A DNA stretch of 64,000 bases from Pararhizobium sp. IMCC3301 (lineage in GTDB: Bacteria > Pseudomonadota > Alphaproteobacteria > Rhizobiales > GCA-2746425), in contig NZ_CP132336.1 of assembly GCF_030758315.1 (NCBI RefSeq), forward strand, positions 1,426,001 through 1,490,000, in the 5' to 3' direction. A program made the position numbers and the translations under genes. Shown here piece by piece: positions 51,901-60,154 of this stretch; position 1 is the first letter of the stretch, and the number at the start of each line of letters is the position of its first letter. The notes below the pieces were generated by a model. That model saw only the letters and a list, made by a program, of their open reading frames with translations, ran no database searches and was not told where the DNA came from.

Positions 51901-53675
51901 TTGCGCTCCGACTGGCCTTCCAGATCAAACAGATTTGGCCGGGGTCCGATAAAGGAGACCAGGCTCATGACAATTTCTTCACGAATCGGATCAATCGGCG
52001 GATTGGTGACCTGAGCGAAGTTCTGCTTGAAATAAGTGTAGAGCAATTTGGATTTTGCGCTGAGCGCCGAAATCGGCGTATCGGTTCCCATTGACCCCAG
52101 GGCTTCCTGCCCGGTGGTTGCCATCGGAGACATCAACAGCTTCAGATCTTCCTGCGTGTAGCCAAAGGCCTGTTGCCGGTCCAGAAGGCTGGCATGAGAG
52201 CGCGGTGCCCTTGCGCCGACTTGCGGCAGATCTTCCAGAACAATCTGCGTGCGTGCAAGCCATTCGCGGTAAGGATTTGCATTGGCAATGCGGGCTTTCA
52301 ACTCGTCATCAGATACAATGCGGCCTTCCTCAAGATCGATCAGCAGCATTTTACCTGGCTGCAACCGCCATTTCTGCACAATTCTCGACTCTTCGATTGG
52401 CAGAACCCCCACCTCGGACGCCATGATGACACAGCCATCATCGGTCACCACATAGCGCGCAGGGCGCAGTCCGTTACGGTCCAGTGTTGCGGCGATCTGC
52501 CGTCCATCGGTAAAGGCAATCGCCGCCGGACCGTCCCAGGGCTCCATCATGGCCGCGTGATATTCGTAAAATGCACGGCGGTCCTCACCCATCAGCGGAT
52601 TGCCCGCCCAGGCTTCCGGCACCAGCATCATCGCCGCATGGGAAAGCTCATACCCCCCCATGGTGAGGAATTCCAAAGCATTGTCAAAACAAGCCGTGTC
52701 GGATTGGCCTTCATAGGAAATCGGCCACAATTTCGGCATTGAGTCACCGAACAGCGGCGATTCCACAGAGGCCTGCCGCGCCGCCATCCAGTTGACATTG
52801 CCGCGCAACGTATTGATTTCGCCATTATGCGCCACCATCCGGTAGGGATGGGCAAGACGCCAGGACGGAAATGTGTTGGTTGAAAAGCGCTGATGCACCA
52901 GAGCCAGCGCCGATTCAAAGCGCTCGTCTTTCAGATCCCGATAATAGGCGCCAAGCTGATCCGCCAGGAACATGCCCTTATAGACAATGGTGCGCGATGA
53001 CAGGGACACAATATAGAAGTCGGTGTCTTCAGCTCCGTTATTCGCGTCATAAATCTGGTTTGAAATCATTTTACGCAGCAAAAACAGCTTGCGCTCAAAA
53101 GCGGCCTGATCGGTAATTTCCGGCCCGCGTCCAATGAAAACCTGTCTCGAAAATGGTTCTGTTGCAAGCACCTGCCTAGACAGACCGTCATTGTTCACCG
53201 GCACATCCCGCCAGCCAAGCACCACCTGGTGGCAACTCGTCACGATAGTTTCAACGATGCGTTCAAAATCCGCGCGTGTCACCTCGTCCTGCGGCATGAA
53301 CAGAAAGCCGACGGCATAATCACCTGGTTCAGGCAGATCGAAATCACAGACTTCTTTGAACAGGCCATGCGGCATCTGGCTGAGCAGACCAGCCCCGTCG
53401 CCCATCAGGGGATCGGCACCAACGGCGCCGCGATGTTCCAGATTTTCCAGAATCTGGATACCATCCTGAATGATTTTGTGGCTGGCACCGCTCTTCATAT
53501 TGGCGATGAAGCCGACGCCACAGGCGTCATGTTCTTTGGCCGGGTCATACAGACCCTGGGCTGCCGGAATGCCATTGTGGCGAGACCCGGCTTTCAGCCG
53601 CCTGGTTGCAGGGGTGCGCGCATCCGTACCGGCCAGGCCGACGGTGTTGAGCAGAGAGAACCTTCTTTGCGTCAT
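48948..53675 (-). CDS. gltB: Glutamate synthase large subunit
   Basis: A 1575-residue enzyme. The amidotransferase domain begins after a short propeptide at EHDACGVGFIAN, where Cys52 would become the N-terminal nucleophile; the FMN domain and the 3Fe-4S site CLMMRKCHLNTCPVG follow, and the C-terminal glutamate-synthase domain 3 with TGGVVAVLG. It transfers the glutamine amide to 2-oxoglutarate. ATG 53675 is chosen because GGAG lies eight bases upstream; the frame is open 75 bases further but begins in the GC-rich leader. First gene of the gltBD operon. Confidence 0.95.
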   Translation of the reverse strand: MTQRRFSLLNTVGLAGTDARTPATRRLKAGSRHNGIPAAQGLYDPAKEHDACGVGFIANMKSGASHKIIQDGIQILENLEHRGAVGADPLMGDGAGLLSQMPHGLFKEVCDFDLPEPGDYAVGFLFMPQDEVTRADFERIVETIVTSCHQVVLGWRDVPVNNDGLSRQVLATEPFSRQVFIGRGPEITDQAAFERKLFLLRKMISNQIYDANNGAEDTDFYIVSLSSRTIVYKGMFLADQLGAYYRDLKDERFESALALVHQRFSTNTFPSWRLAHPYRMVAHNGEINTLRGNVNWMAARQASVESPLFGDSMPKLWPISYEGQSDTACFDNALEFLTMGGYELSHAAMMLVPEAWAGNPLMGEDRRAFYEYHAAMMEPWDGPAAIAFTDGRQIAATLDRNGLRPARYVVTDDGCVIMASEVGVLPIEESRIVQKWRLQPGKMLLIDLEEGRIVSDDELKARIANANPYREWLARTQIVLEDLPQVGARAPRSHASLLDRQQAFGYTQEDLKLLMSPMATTGQEALGSMGTDTPISALSAKSKLLYTYFKQNFAQVTNPPIDPIREEIVMSLVSFIGPRPNLFDLEGQSERKRLEVRQPILANDDLEKIRAIGDIGDNQFQTQTLDITYGAEKGAIGMEAALDRLGERAERAVQTGYNIIILSDRLIGEERIAIPALLATAAVHHHLIRKGLRTSVGLVVETGEAREVHHFCVLAGYGAEAINPYLAFETLSDMHTRGDFPDVVDAGEVVARYIKSIDKGILKVMSKMGISTYQSYCGAQIFDAVGLRSTFVKRFFFGTATQIEGVGLKEVSEETISRHQGAFSDDPVLRSSLDVGGEYMYRVRGEAHVWTPDAVARLQHAVRGESWADYQDYAATVNDQSEALMTLRGLFDIKLADEAISIDEVEPAAQIVKRFSTGAMSFGSISAEAHSTLAIAMNRIGGKSNTGEGGEEPERFNPLPDGRPNPKRSAIKQVASGRFGVTTEYLVNSDMMQIKVAQGAKPGEGGQLPGHKVDAVIAKVRHSTPGVGLISPPPHHDIYSIEDLAQLIFDLKNVNPAADVSVKLVSEVGVGTVAAGVAKARADHITISGFEGGTGASPLTSLKHAGSPWELGLAETQQTLVLNGLRSRIALQVDGGLRTGRDVVVGALLGADEFGFATAPLIAAGCLMMRKCHLNTCPVGVATQDPVLRKRFRGTPEHVINFFFYVAEEVRHLMASMGLRRFDELVGQTQWLEQDRVIAHGKSEGLEFAGLFFKPEAGADDIRHTQLQNHPINDVLDRKLIAEAMPALENKTPVTITSEIRSLNRSVGAMLSGEVAKRYGMKGLPDDTISIRFKGTAGQSFGAFVSRGVSLDLQGDANDYVGKGLCGGRIVVRPSENARIVPEESIIVGNTVLYGAVEGEAYFRGIAGERFAVRNSGAVAVVEGVGDHGCEYMTGGVVAVLGPTGRNFAAGMSGGVAYVLDEDGTFAERCNLSMVDLEPVPEEDDLLEQLHHHGGDIEHHGRVDVSSNMTVHDEERLYTLISSHVHYTDSGLGHKILADWDAFRPKFVKVMPVDYRRALLDMEEKRNCGIIRAPV

Positions 53676-54000
53676 AGACAACACTCCAACATTGGGGACT
53701 GCATCTGCAGGCGTCCCGTCATAGTCACTTCTAACCCGAACCAGCGGCACGCCTTCATTCGGGTCGCGCTTCCCCGGTCGTCGGGAACGCGGCTCGGGCG
53801 AGCGGGCCGGCAGACGCCGATGCTCATGTTCTGGGTCACGCGGCGGTCACCGCCGCTTCTGGCACGCGAACCCGTCCGAGGGTGATACATACACCGACAA
53901 ACAGGTTGGTCGCTACCAAACTGTGCAGGGCCCCACCGAGTGCCCCCCGGCTCGTCAATGAGAATCCTGCCCGACAACCGACGACGCCCGCTTAAGTGAC
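53676..54000 (-). other. GC-rich structured leader of gltB, with an open frame overlapping the start
   Basis: About 325 bases, visibly richer in G+C than the flanks. On the minus strand it can form several hairpins: GCGGCGGT-GA-CCGCCGC, TTGGT-AGCG-ACCAA, GGTG-TATGTAT-CACC, and a longer pairing of GACCCGAA with GTTCGGGTT. A frame of 101 codons (53977-53672) runs through it from a TTG and ends in the ATGA overlap with gltB. No standard riboswitch was recognised. Confidence 0.4.
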
Positions 54001-54012
54001 GTCACCGGCAAT

Positions 54013-54108
54013 TTAGGACAGCAATGCTGTCCAATTACTCCAGAAAATGCCAGAAATGATAACAAAGAGCAAGCCCATAATCACACAGCAAATACGCGCA
54101 AGTTTCAT
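54013..54108 (-). CDS. Possible 31-residue single-helix membrane protein
   Basis: A small frame reading MKLARICCVIMGLLFVIISG, followed by IFWSNWTALLS. It is one transmembrane helix with a basic N-terminus and aromatic tail. A GGGCAG run precedes the ATG but is a weak ribosome site. It lies upstream of the gltB leader, on the same strand. Too short for statistics, so conservation would have to decide. Confidence 0.35.
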   Translation of the reverse strand: MKLARICCVIMGLLFVIISGIFWSNWTALLS

Positions 54109-54345
54109 TTTTCTGCCCGTTCTTGAAAGGAAACACCTTTATTCCATCGATAAATTTGCAAAACTTGCGCATCAGTGAGCAAAGGCCGCTCACAGCTCCG
54201 TGATGTAAATGTGAGCGTTTGTCACGTCTGTTTGATTTTCAATTGACTTCAAACTCGGTCAATCTGCTCCCTGTCAGACAGAAACGGCGTTTATGGCCCG
54301 CAAGTCTGCAGTCAATAATTAACCGGTCAATTCACGGAGAACTTC

Positions 54346-54657
54346 ATGTCCGCTTTCACAAAAACCGCCCTTTCTGCCGCTCTGGTCGCTGGCGCAATGG
54401 CAACCGCACTGTCCTCTGTCACGATTTCCAGCAACGCTGAAGCCGCATCAGACAGCAAGGAAAAATGCTTCGGCATCGCACTGGCAGGCAAGAATGATTG
54501 TGCAGCCGGACCCGGCACAACATGCGCAGGCACATCGAAAGTCGATTACCAGGGAAATTCCTGGAAACTGGTTCCGGCAGGCACTTGCGAAACCATGGAA
54601 ATTGACGGCGCCCGCAAAGGCTCTCTGGCAGCGTTGACCCGCGACATCCCCTCCTGA
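54346..54657 (+). CDS. bufA: Bufferin-like DUF2282 peptide precursor
   Basis: A 103-residue peptide. A signal peptide ends near NAEA (residue 33), and the mature part has four cysteines at 41, 52, 60 and 81 in the DUF2282 pattern [17 protein letters not shown] ... [11 protein letters not shown] ... [10 protein letters not shown]. Relatives, the bufferins, are ribosomal peptides whose cysteines are oxidised into thiooxazole-type heterocycles that bind copper. It is followed 89 bases downstream by the modifying-enzyme genes, so it is the first of a four-gene operon. A metal-buffering role is inferred from family and context, not shown here. Confidence 0.9.
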   Translation: MSAFTKTALSAALVAGAMATALSSVTISSNAEAASDSKEKCFGIALAGKNDCAAGPGTTCAGTSKVDYQGNSWKLVPAGTCETMEIDGARKGSLAALTRDIPS

Positions 54658-54745
54658 TTTTTTTGAAAATAGCACTTTCGGCCCGGATCGTGGTACAAGC
54701 GGTCCGGGCCGCTGGCCTTTCCAATTGCTAGATTTGAGATCTGAA

Positions 54746-55642
54746 ATGCTCCACGCCGACGCTCCAGCACCAATGGCACCGCCGGTCGAGGCGCGCGTTC
54801 CGGACCGCTCCGGTGTGGGTCTGAAAGGTCAGCATTACGCAGACATTCTGGAACAGAAACCGGATCTTGGCTGGTTCGAGATTCACCCCGAAAACTATAT
54901 GGGGGCCGGAGGGCCGCCGCATCATTATCTTGAACGCATTCGCGAAAATTATCCGCTGTCCTTGCACGGGGTCGGTCTATCAATCGGTGGAGAGGCCGAA
55001 CTCAATCCAGATCACCTGCGCCGTCTGAAAGAGCTGAATGAGCGTTATCAGCCCGGGCTTTTTTCTGAGCATCTGGCATGGTCAAGCCATGAGAGTCATT
55101 TTCTCAATGACCTTTTACCGGTCCCCTACACCGAACAGACGCTTGCCAGAGTGGTCGCGCATATAGACCAAGTGCAGCAGGTCATCGGCCGCCAGATGCT
55201 GCTGGAAAATCCATCGCTCTATGTGGCTTTCGACCAGTCCACCATGGGTGAAATCGAGTTTCTCACCCGTGTCGCCGATCAAACCCGGTGCGGGCTGCTG
55301 CTTGATGTCAACAATGTCTATGTAAGCGCTACCAATCAGCAATATGATCCGTCAAAATACATCGCCCGGTTTCCGCTGCACATGGTCGGCGAAATTCATC
55401 TGGGCGGCCATGCTCCGGACCAGGATGAAACCGGCGCTCCGCTGCTGATCGATGCCCATGACCGGGCTGTCGATAATGCGGTATGGGCGTTGTATGAACG
55501 CACCATCATGCTGGGCGGACCGCGTCCCACTCTGATTGAATGGGACAATGATGTGCCGGTGTTCGCGACGCTTCTTGGCGAGGCCCGGCAGGCTGAGGCG
55601 ATCATGGCACGCAATCCGCTGCTTGGCAGCCGGCATGGTTAG
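54746..55642 (+). CDS. bufB: DUF692 multinuclear iron oxidase (MNIO), bufferin-modifying enzyme
   Basis: A 298-residue TIM-barrel oxidase. Candidate iron ligands are spread as expected: GQHYAD (His30), FEIHPENYM (44-52), SLHGVGLSIG, SEHLAWSSHE, LLLDVNNVYVS, EIHLGGHA and LIEWDND. MNIO enzymes use a two- or three-iron centre and oxygen to modify cysteines of their peptide substrate. It overlaps the DUF2063 gene by eight bases, so the two are coupled, as is usual because DUF2063 recruits the peptide. The ATG at 54746 is used; an upstream TTG at 54725 would add seven residues. Confidence 0.92.
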   Translation: MLHADAPAPMAPPVEARVPDRSGVGLKGQHYADILEQKPDLGWFEIHPENYMGAGGPPHHYLERIRENYPLSLHGVGLSIGGEAELNPDHLRRLKELNERYQPGLFSEHLAWSSHESHFLNDLLPVPYTEQTLARVVAHIDQVQQVIGRQMLLENPSLYVAFDQSTMGEIEFLTRVADQTRCGLLLDVNNVYVSATNQQYDPSKYIARFPLHMVGEIHLGGHAPDQDETGAPLLIDAHDRAVDNAVWALYERTIMLGGPRPTLIEWDNDVPVFATLLGEARQAEAIMARNPLLGSRHG

Positions 55643-56408
55643 CAACAGTCTGGGTTCGTTCGCCGAGGCTCTTCTGCAGCCCGGCGCGCCGGTACCCGAT
55701 GGCATCATCAATCCTGATGGCGTTCCTGCAACCAAACGTTTCGATGTCTACCGCAACAATGTGATTGTCAGCCTTGTCGATGCCCTGGCAAGTCGCTATC
55801 CGGTTATCAAAACCTTGGTCGGCGATGAGTTTTTTCAGGCCGCCGCCCGTGAATTTGTTATCCATCACCCACCGCAATCACCTGTCATGCTGGCCTATGG
55901 CACCGCATTTCCAGGTTTTCTTGATACTTTTCCCCCCGCCGCTTCAGTGCCGTATCTTGGCGATGTTGCACGGCTGGAGAGCGCCCGGCGGTCTGCCTAC
56001 CATGCCGCCGACGATCCGGTTCTTGACCCCACACGGCTTGAGCAGGTCCCCCCAAACCTGCTTGAACGGCTGACGTTCAGCACTCATGCTTCGCTGGCCC
56101 TGATCGCCTCCGACTATGCCATCCTGTCAATCTGGCAGGCCAACAGTCAGGGCATCGGACTGGACGTGCCGGTCGATACACCGCAAATAATCATGATCTG
56201 CCGTCCGGCAATGGAAGTTGAGGTTCGCGGCCTGCCGGAAGGAGCATTCGACTTTCTCACGGCTCTTCAAAGCGGTGAGATGCTGGGCGCTGCGGCGCAG
56301 GCTGGCCTGTTATCCAGTCCCGCCTTCGACCTGGCCGCCACTTTATCCGGCGCTTTATCGGCGGGCGTCTTTACGGATTTCAAACTGGCACAATCAATCA
56401 GGGGCTGA
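55635..56408 (+). CDS. bufC: DUF2063 protein, MNIO partner
   Basis: A 257-residue protein. The N-terminal DUF2063 domain has FDVYRNNVIVSLVDALASRYP (residues 30-50, written here in two blocks: FDVYRNNVIVSL and VDALASRYP), then VPYLGDVARLESARRSAYHA, typical of the family; the C-terminal half is beta-rich. In bufferin and methanobactin-type systems this partner presents the precursor to the MNIO enzyme. It starts inside the end of the DUF692 gene and ends directly before the DoxX gene, so all are one transcript. Confidence 0.9.
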   Translation: MVSNSLGSFAEALLQPGAPVPDGIINPDGVPATKRFDVYRNNVIVSLVDALASRYPVIKTLVGDEFFQAAAREFVIHHPPQSPVMLAYGTAFPGFLDTFPPAASVPYLGDVARLESARRSAYHAADDPVLDPTRLEQVPPNLLERLTFSTHASLALIASDYAILSIWQANSQGIGLDVPVDTPQIIMICRPAMEVEVRGLPEGAFDFLTALQSGEMLGAAAQAGLLSSPAFDLAATLSGALSAGVFTDFKLAQSIRG

Positions 56409-56409
56409 C

Positions 56410-56976
56410 ATGAACAATTTCATCAATTCGCTGACACAAATGCACTTGCGTGGCTTTAACGCCATTGAAACGGCGACACAGGACTGGCTGCTCGGCCTTG
56501 CGGCACGCCTGGTGTTTGCCGCCACCTTGCTGATCTATTTCTGGAAATCCGCGGCAACCAAACTTGGCGATGGAGTGTTCGGTTTTCTCTCCCCTTCAGA
56601 TGGGGCCTATATCCAGATTTTCCCGAAAGCTTTTGAAAGCGCCGGCTATGCCAGTTCCGCTCTGGGCGCGCACCATCAGCTGATTGCCATATTGGGAATG
56701 TGGGCGGAATTCATTCTCCCGGCGTTGATTGTCGCCGGCCTGTTTACCCGGCTTGCCAGTCTGGCCTTTATCGGCTTTGTCGCAGTCATGACCTTCGTCG
56801 ATATTTTTGGCCACGCGGTTGATCCGGCAACGATCGGCGCCTGGTTTGACGGCAATCCTTCCTCTCTGATCTCCGATCAGCGGGTGCTGTGGGTATTTTT
56901 GCTTCTCGTTCTGGTCATCAAGGGCGGTGGCACGCTGTCACTGGACCAACTCCTGATGCGTGTGCGCAGCCGCTGA
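56410..56976 (+). CDS. bufD: DoxX family membrane protein of the bufferin operon
   Basis: A 188-residue protein with four to five transmembrane helices (about 29-47, 90-115, 118-137, 160-180) in the DoxX arrangement. Such proteins commonly close DUF2282/DUF692/DUF2063 operons. The role may be redox supply at the membrane, but this is inference. It follows the DUF2063 gene by one base. Confidence 0.88.
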   Translation: MNNFINSLTQMHLRGFNAIETATQDWLLGLAARLVFAATLLIYFWKSAATKLGDGVFGFLSPSDGAYIQIFPKAFESAGYASSALGAHHQLIAILGMWAEFILPALIVAGLFTRLASLAFIGFVAVMTFVDIFGHAVDPATIGAWFDGNPSSLISDQRVLWVFLLLVLVIKGGGTLSLDQLLMRVRSR

Positions 56977-57025
56977 GCCACGCTGACTTGAAAAGACGGC
57001 TGCCAGCCGCTACAGCACGCTCTGT

Positions 57026-57043
57026 ATTGGATCATTTGACCGG
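57026..57043 (+). mobile_element. Fragment of the MITE terminal repeat
   Basis: Eighteen bases matching the inner part of the MITE inverted repeat of copy 1 at 17 of 18 positions. It sits ten bases before the threonine aldolase start. A CGCTCT, like the element end, lies just upstream. Probably the relic of an excised or decayed copy. Confidence 0.55.
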
Positions 57044-57052
57044 ACCTGCCCC

Positions 57053-58102
57053 ATGATGTTTGCAAGCGACAATTGGGCAGGTGCATGTCCGCAGGTTCAA
57101 CAGGCCCTTGCCCGGCTTGGCCCCGAAGCTGCGCCGGCCTATGGCGCAGATGATCTGACAGCTGCTGTCGATGAGAAACTGTCGGAGATTTTCCAAACAC
57201 CGGTGAAGAGCCTGATGGTGGCAACCGGATCGGCCGCCAATGCGCTCGGGCTTGCCCATTTCGCAAAACCCGCAGGCATCACCCTTGCCCACAGAAATGC
57301 CCATGTGAATGTGGATGAATATAACGGCCCGCAACGCGTCAGCCCCGGCCTGAAAATTCTTGGCCTGAAAGGCCATGCCAGCAAGCTTACACTGCAAGAG
57401 CTATCCGGCGTTCTGGCAGCGTTTCCCGGTGGTGTCTCGCGCCAGGGCCGATTGAGCTGCCTCACCCTCACCCAGGCGAGCGAGCTGGGTCAGGCCTATA
57501 CGTCTAGGGAGATCGCCCAACTCAGCGGCGCGGTGAAGAACATCGGCGTAGGTGTTCATATGGATGGCGCGCGTTTCGCCAATGCGCTGGCCCATCTGGA
57601 ATGCCCGCCAGCAGATCTGACCTGGAAAGCGGGCATCGATTGCCTGTCCCTTGGTTTTACGAAAAACGGCGCCTGGGCGGCGGATCTGTTGGTTTTTTTC
57701 GGCGGCGATGGCGTCGACGAAACCGACTATATCCGCAAGCAGATGGGCCACTATTTTTCAAAACCCCGCTTCATGGCGGCACAGATACTGGCTATGTTGC
57801 AGGATGATACGTGGCTTAAAAACGCGGCTCATGCCAATCAGCAGGCGGCAATTCTGGCCACTGCTTTTGCAGCCAGCGACAGGGTCTCTATTCCCCTGTT
57901 GCCGCAGTCCAATGAGGTTTTCGCCTATTTCAGCAAGGCTGACATCGACACTCTGCAGCAGGCCGGCGCCAGCTTCTATCCCTGGCCGGATGAGGACATT
58001 CCGGAGAATTTGCGGGACCCGGACAGACATTTGATGCGGCTGGTCTGCAGCTTTGCCACGCAACCGGCAGAGGTCGAGACATTTCTCAATCTTCTTGGCT
58101 GA
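57053..58102 (+). CDS. ltaE: Low-specificity L-threonine aldolase (PLP)
   Basis: A 349-residue PLP enzyme of the beta-eliminating lyase family. The HMDGARFANALAHL block (about residues 170-184) and SLGFTKNGAWAADLLVFF with the PLP-binding lysine near 203 are diagnostic. It splits threonine or allo-threonine into glycine and acetaldehyde. A fragment of a MITE end lies immediately upstream of the start, where the ribosome site would be expected, which could influence expression. Convergent with csaA. Confidence 0.88.
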   Translation: MMFASDNWAGACPQVQQALARLGPEAAPAYGADDLTAAVDEKLSEIFQTPVKSLMVATGSAANALGLAHFAKPAGITLAHRNAHVNVDEYNGPQRVSPGLKILGLKGHASKLTLQELSGVLAAFPGGVSRQGRLSCLTLTQASELGQAYTSREIAQLSGAVKNIGVGVHMDGARFANALAHLECPPADLTWKAGIDCLSLGFTKNGAWAADLLVFFGGDGVDETDYIRKQMGHYFSKPRFMAAQILAMLQDDTWLKNAAHANQQAAILATAFAASDRVSIPLLPQSNEVFAYFSKADIDTLQQAGASFYPWPDEDIPENLRDPDRHLMRLVCSFATQPAEVETFLNLLG

Positions 58103-58131
58103 CTGCCTGGTCCAACGTCAGACTGGCGTCA

Positions 58132-58482
58132 CTACATCAATGGCTGACCATTATGCACGTCGTCCCTGTCCACCGAGGCAAGCACGATCGCGCCGGCTTC
58201 ATCCTCAAATCCGAGGGTCAGAACTTCAGACATGAACTTGCCAATCTGGCGTGGTGGAAAATTGACCACGGCCAGCACCCGGCGGCCGACCAGCGTCTGC
58301 GCTGTATAATGAACCGTGATCTGCGCGGATGACTTTTTGATGCCGATGATATCGCCAAAATCGATCTTCATTTTGATCGATGGTTTACGCGCTTCTGGAT
58401 AGGGTTCAGCTTCGATGATGGTTCCTGTGCGAATATCGACCTTGAGAAAATCATCAAAACTGATCTCGTCCTTACGCTGCAT
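58132..58482 (-). CDS. csaA: tRNA-binding domain protein CsaA
   Basis: A 116-residue single OB-fold protein. EISFDDFLKVDIRTGTIIEA, then NFPPRQIGKFMSEVLTLGF and IVLASVDRDDVHNGQPL, match CsaA, the secretion-related chaperone related to the tRNA-binding domain of methionyl-tRNA synthetases. ATG 58482 is preferred over ATG 58500, with a GGGA site eight bases upstream. Located 54 bases beyond the proC stop, same strand, possibly co-transcribed. Confidence 0.9.
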   Translation of the reverse strand: MQRKDEISFDDFLKVDIRTGTIIEAEPYPEARKPSIKMKIDFGDIIGIKKSSAQITVHYTAQTLVGRRVLAVVNFPPRQIGKFMSEVLTLGFEDEAGAIVLASVDRDDVHNGQPLM

Positions 58483-58536
58483 TCTGCCGTTCCCATTCAC
58501 TCATTGCCGCGGCGGATTTTTAAAACTGGCCTGCGC

Positions 58537-59382
58537 TCAGCTCTCCATACCCAATTTGATTGCACGGCGGTGCGCCGCCCGAATTGTCTTTTCGATCAGC
58601 GCAGGCAACCCGTCTTCCGCCATCAGCACGTCCAGACCAGCGGCAGTGGTGCCTTTCGGCGAGGTCACATTCACCCGCAATGTTTCGGCGCTGTCTGAGG
58701 ATTGATGCAGCAATTCTCCAGCACCGGACACGGTTTCACGCGCCAGAATCATCGCCACATCGTCGGGCAGACCCAGTTTTCGGCCGGCTGCCGCCATCGC
58801 TTCCACCAGATGAAATACATAGGCCGGACCACTTCCTGAAACCGCTGTGACCGCATTGATCGCAGCTTCGCTGTCAACCCAGACAACTGTCCCGATTGCT
58901 GCCATCAGATCGGCGATAAAGCTTTTGCGCTCGTCAGACAGCGGATGTGCGGGAAACAATGCTGTGACACCACGCCCGACCAGAGCCGGCGTGTTGGGCA
59001 TGGCGCGGATTACCAGCGCATCGCTGCCGAAGGTGCTGGACAATGTCTCGATGGTGGTTCCCGCAGCGACGGACAGGACAATCATGTCCGCAGCGTCGGG
59101 ACGCGCTGCAAACGCTGCCAGACCCGGCAACACTTTTCCCATCATTTGCGGCTTGATTGCCAGCATCAGCAGCGCCGGGGTTGGCACCTCATCCGGCACG
59201 CCATGGACGGAAACGCCCTGACCGCGCAATGCCTCGCTCTGCGCTGCGTCGAGACCAGGATCAATGACGTGGACGGCACCATCCGGCAGACCCTTTGCAA
59301 GCCAGCCCTGCAGCATCGCTCCGCCCATCTTGCCAGCTCCCACCAGGACCAGTGGACGCTCTTTGCTAACATTGACACTCAT
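58537..59382 (-). CDS. proC: Pyrroline-5-carboxylate reductase
   Basis: A 281-residue NADPH-dependent enzyme. The Rossmann loop is LVGAGKMGGAMLQGWLAKG (about 12-30) and the C-terminal dimerisation region has VSGSGPAYVFHLVEAMAAAG and SPKGTTAAGLDVL, the ProC signature. It makes proline from pyrroline-5-carboxylate. YbjN and UbiK genes lie upstream on the same strand, a common order in the group. Confidence 0.93.
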   Translation of the reverse strand: MSVNVSKERPLVLVGAGKMGGAMLQGWLAKGLPDGAVHVIDPGLDAAQSEALRGQGVSVHGVPDEVPTPALLMLAIKPQMMGKVLPGLAAFAARPDAADMIVLSVAAGTTIETLSSTFGSDALVIRAMPNTPALVGRGVTALFPAHPLSDERKSFIADLMAAIGTVVWVDSEAAINAVTAVSGSGPAYVFHLVEAMAAAGRKLGLPDDVAMILARETVSGAGELLHQSSDSAETLRVNVTSPKGTTAAGLDVLMAEDGLPALIEKTIRAAHRRAIKLGMES

Positions 59383-59495
59383 AACGGCTCGGCTCGCTTC
59401 TTGGTTTGACTGGAATATTTGGGTGGGGTTTCACATCTGTTGGCTATTGGTATAAGTTTTGATCGTCAAACGGGTCAATGCAAACATCAGCCAGT

Positions 59496-59996
59496 TTAAG
59501 CCTCACCAACAGTTTCAAACAGGGTTCCGGCCAGCGCGTCGGGTGCAGATTTACCGGCCCACAGTATAAACTGGAAAGCCTGATAGTAGCGCTCACACGC
59601 CTCTACTGCGCCGGACAGCAAAGCCTCCAACTGCTGCTGGGTCGGCTCGGCACCCCCGGACAGAAGCAGCGCCTGGCGGAACATCACGACACCCTCCTCG
59701 GCCCAAAGGTCAAAATGCCCCATCCAGAGCTGTTCATTGACGAGAGCGAGAAGACGGATAATCTCGTTGCGGTGTTTGTCAGAAACCTTGGCATCGAAAG
59801 CACAGGCCAGATGCAGCGCTTCAACCTCTTCCATCCAGGAAAAAGACACATGATAATCGCACCAGCTGCCCACAACCGTGATGGTGATTTCATCTTCACC
59901 TGAGCGTTCAAACACCCAATCATTAAGGCCGGCCAGTTGCTCTATGAAGTCCACCGGATTAGCGTCGCGGTCCAATTCGACATCGAGCATGCTCAT
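59496..59996 (-). CDS. YbjN domain protein
   Basis: A 166-residue alpha/beta protein. The block YHVSFSWMEEVEALHLACAF and LALVNEQLWMGHFDLW is typical of YbjN, a family linked in enterobacteria to motility and stress regulation but of unclear mechanism, and related in fold to secretion chaperones. It lies between ubiK and proC, as in many alphaproteobacteria. A 12-bp palindrome (CACTATATAGTG, 60053-60064) precedes it by about 55 bases. Confidence 0.85.
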   Translation of the reverse strand: MSMLDVELDRDANPVDFIEQLAGLNDWVFERSGEDEITITVVGSWCDYHVSFSWMEEVEALHLACAFDAKVSDKHRNEIIRLLALVNEQLWMGHFDLWAEEGVVMFRQALLLSGGAEPTQQQLEALLSGAVEACERYYQAFQFILWAGKSAPDALAGTLFETVGEA

Positions 59997-60154
59997 GGGA
60001 TACTCCCGCTGCTGCTTACTATTACGTGAGGGTCAAGAATCGCCTCTCAACCCACTATATAGTGTGGTTAGCCTGTGACGACACCATTTATACCGGGACC
60101 GGCCGTTTCCTGTGGACGAATCGGGCGTAAACGCCTTGCGATCACAGGGCTTGA

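Noticed and set aside
53672-53977. Treating the 101-codon frame before gltB as an ordinary gene
   Set aside because: It begins with TTG, has no recognisable family, and its G+C-rich sequence forms hairpins; a leader is more likely. Kept as a finding only.
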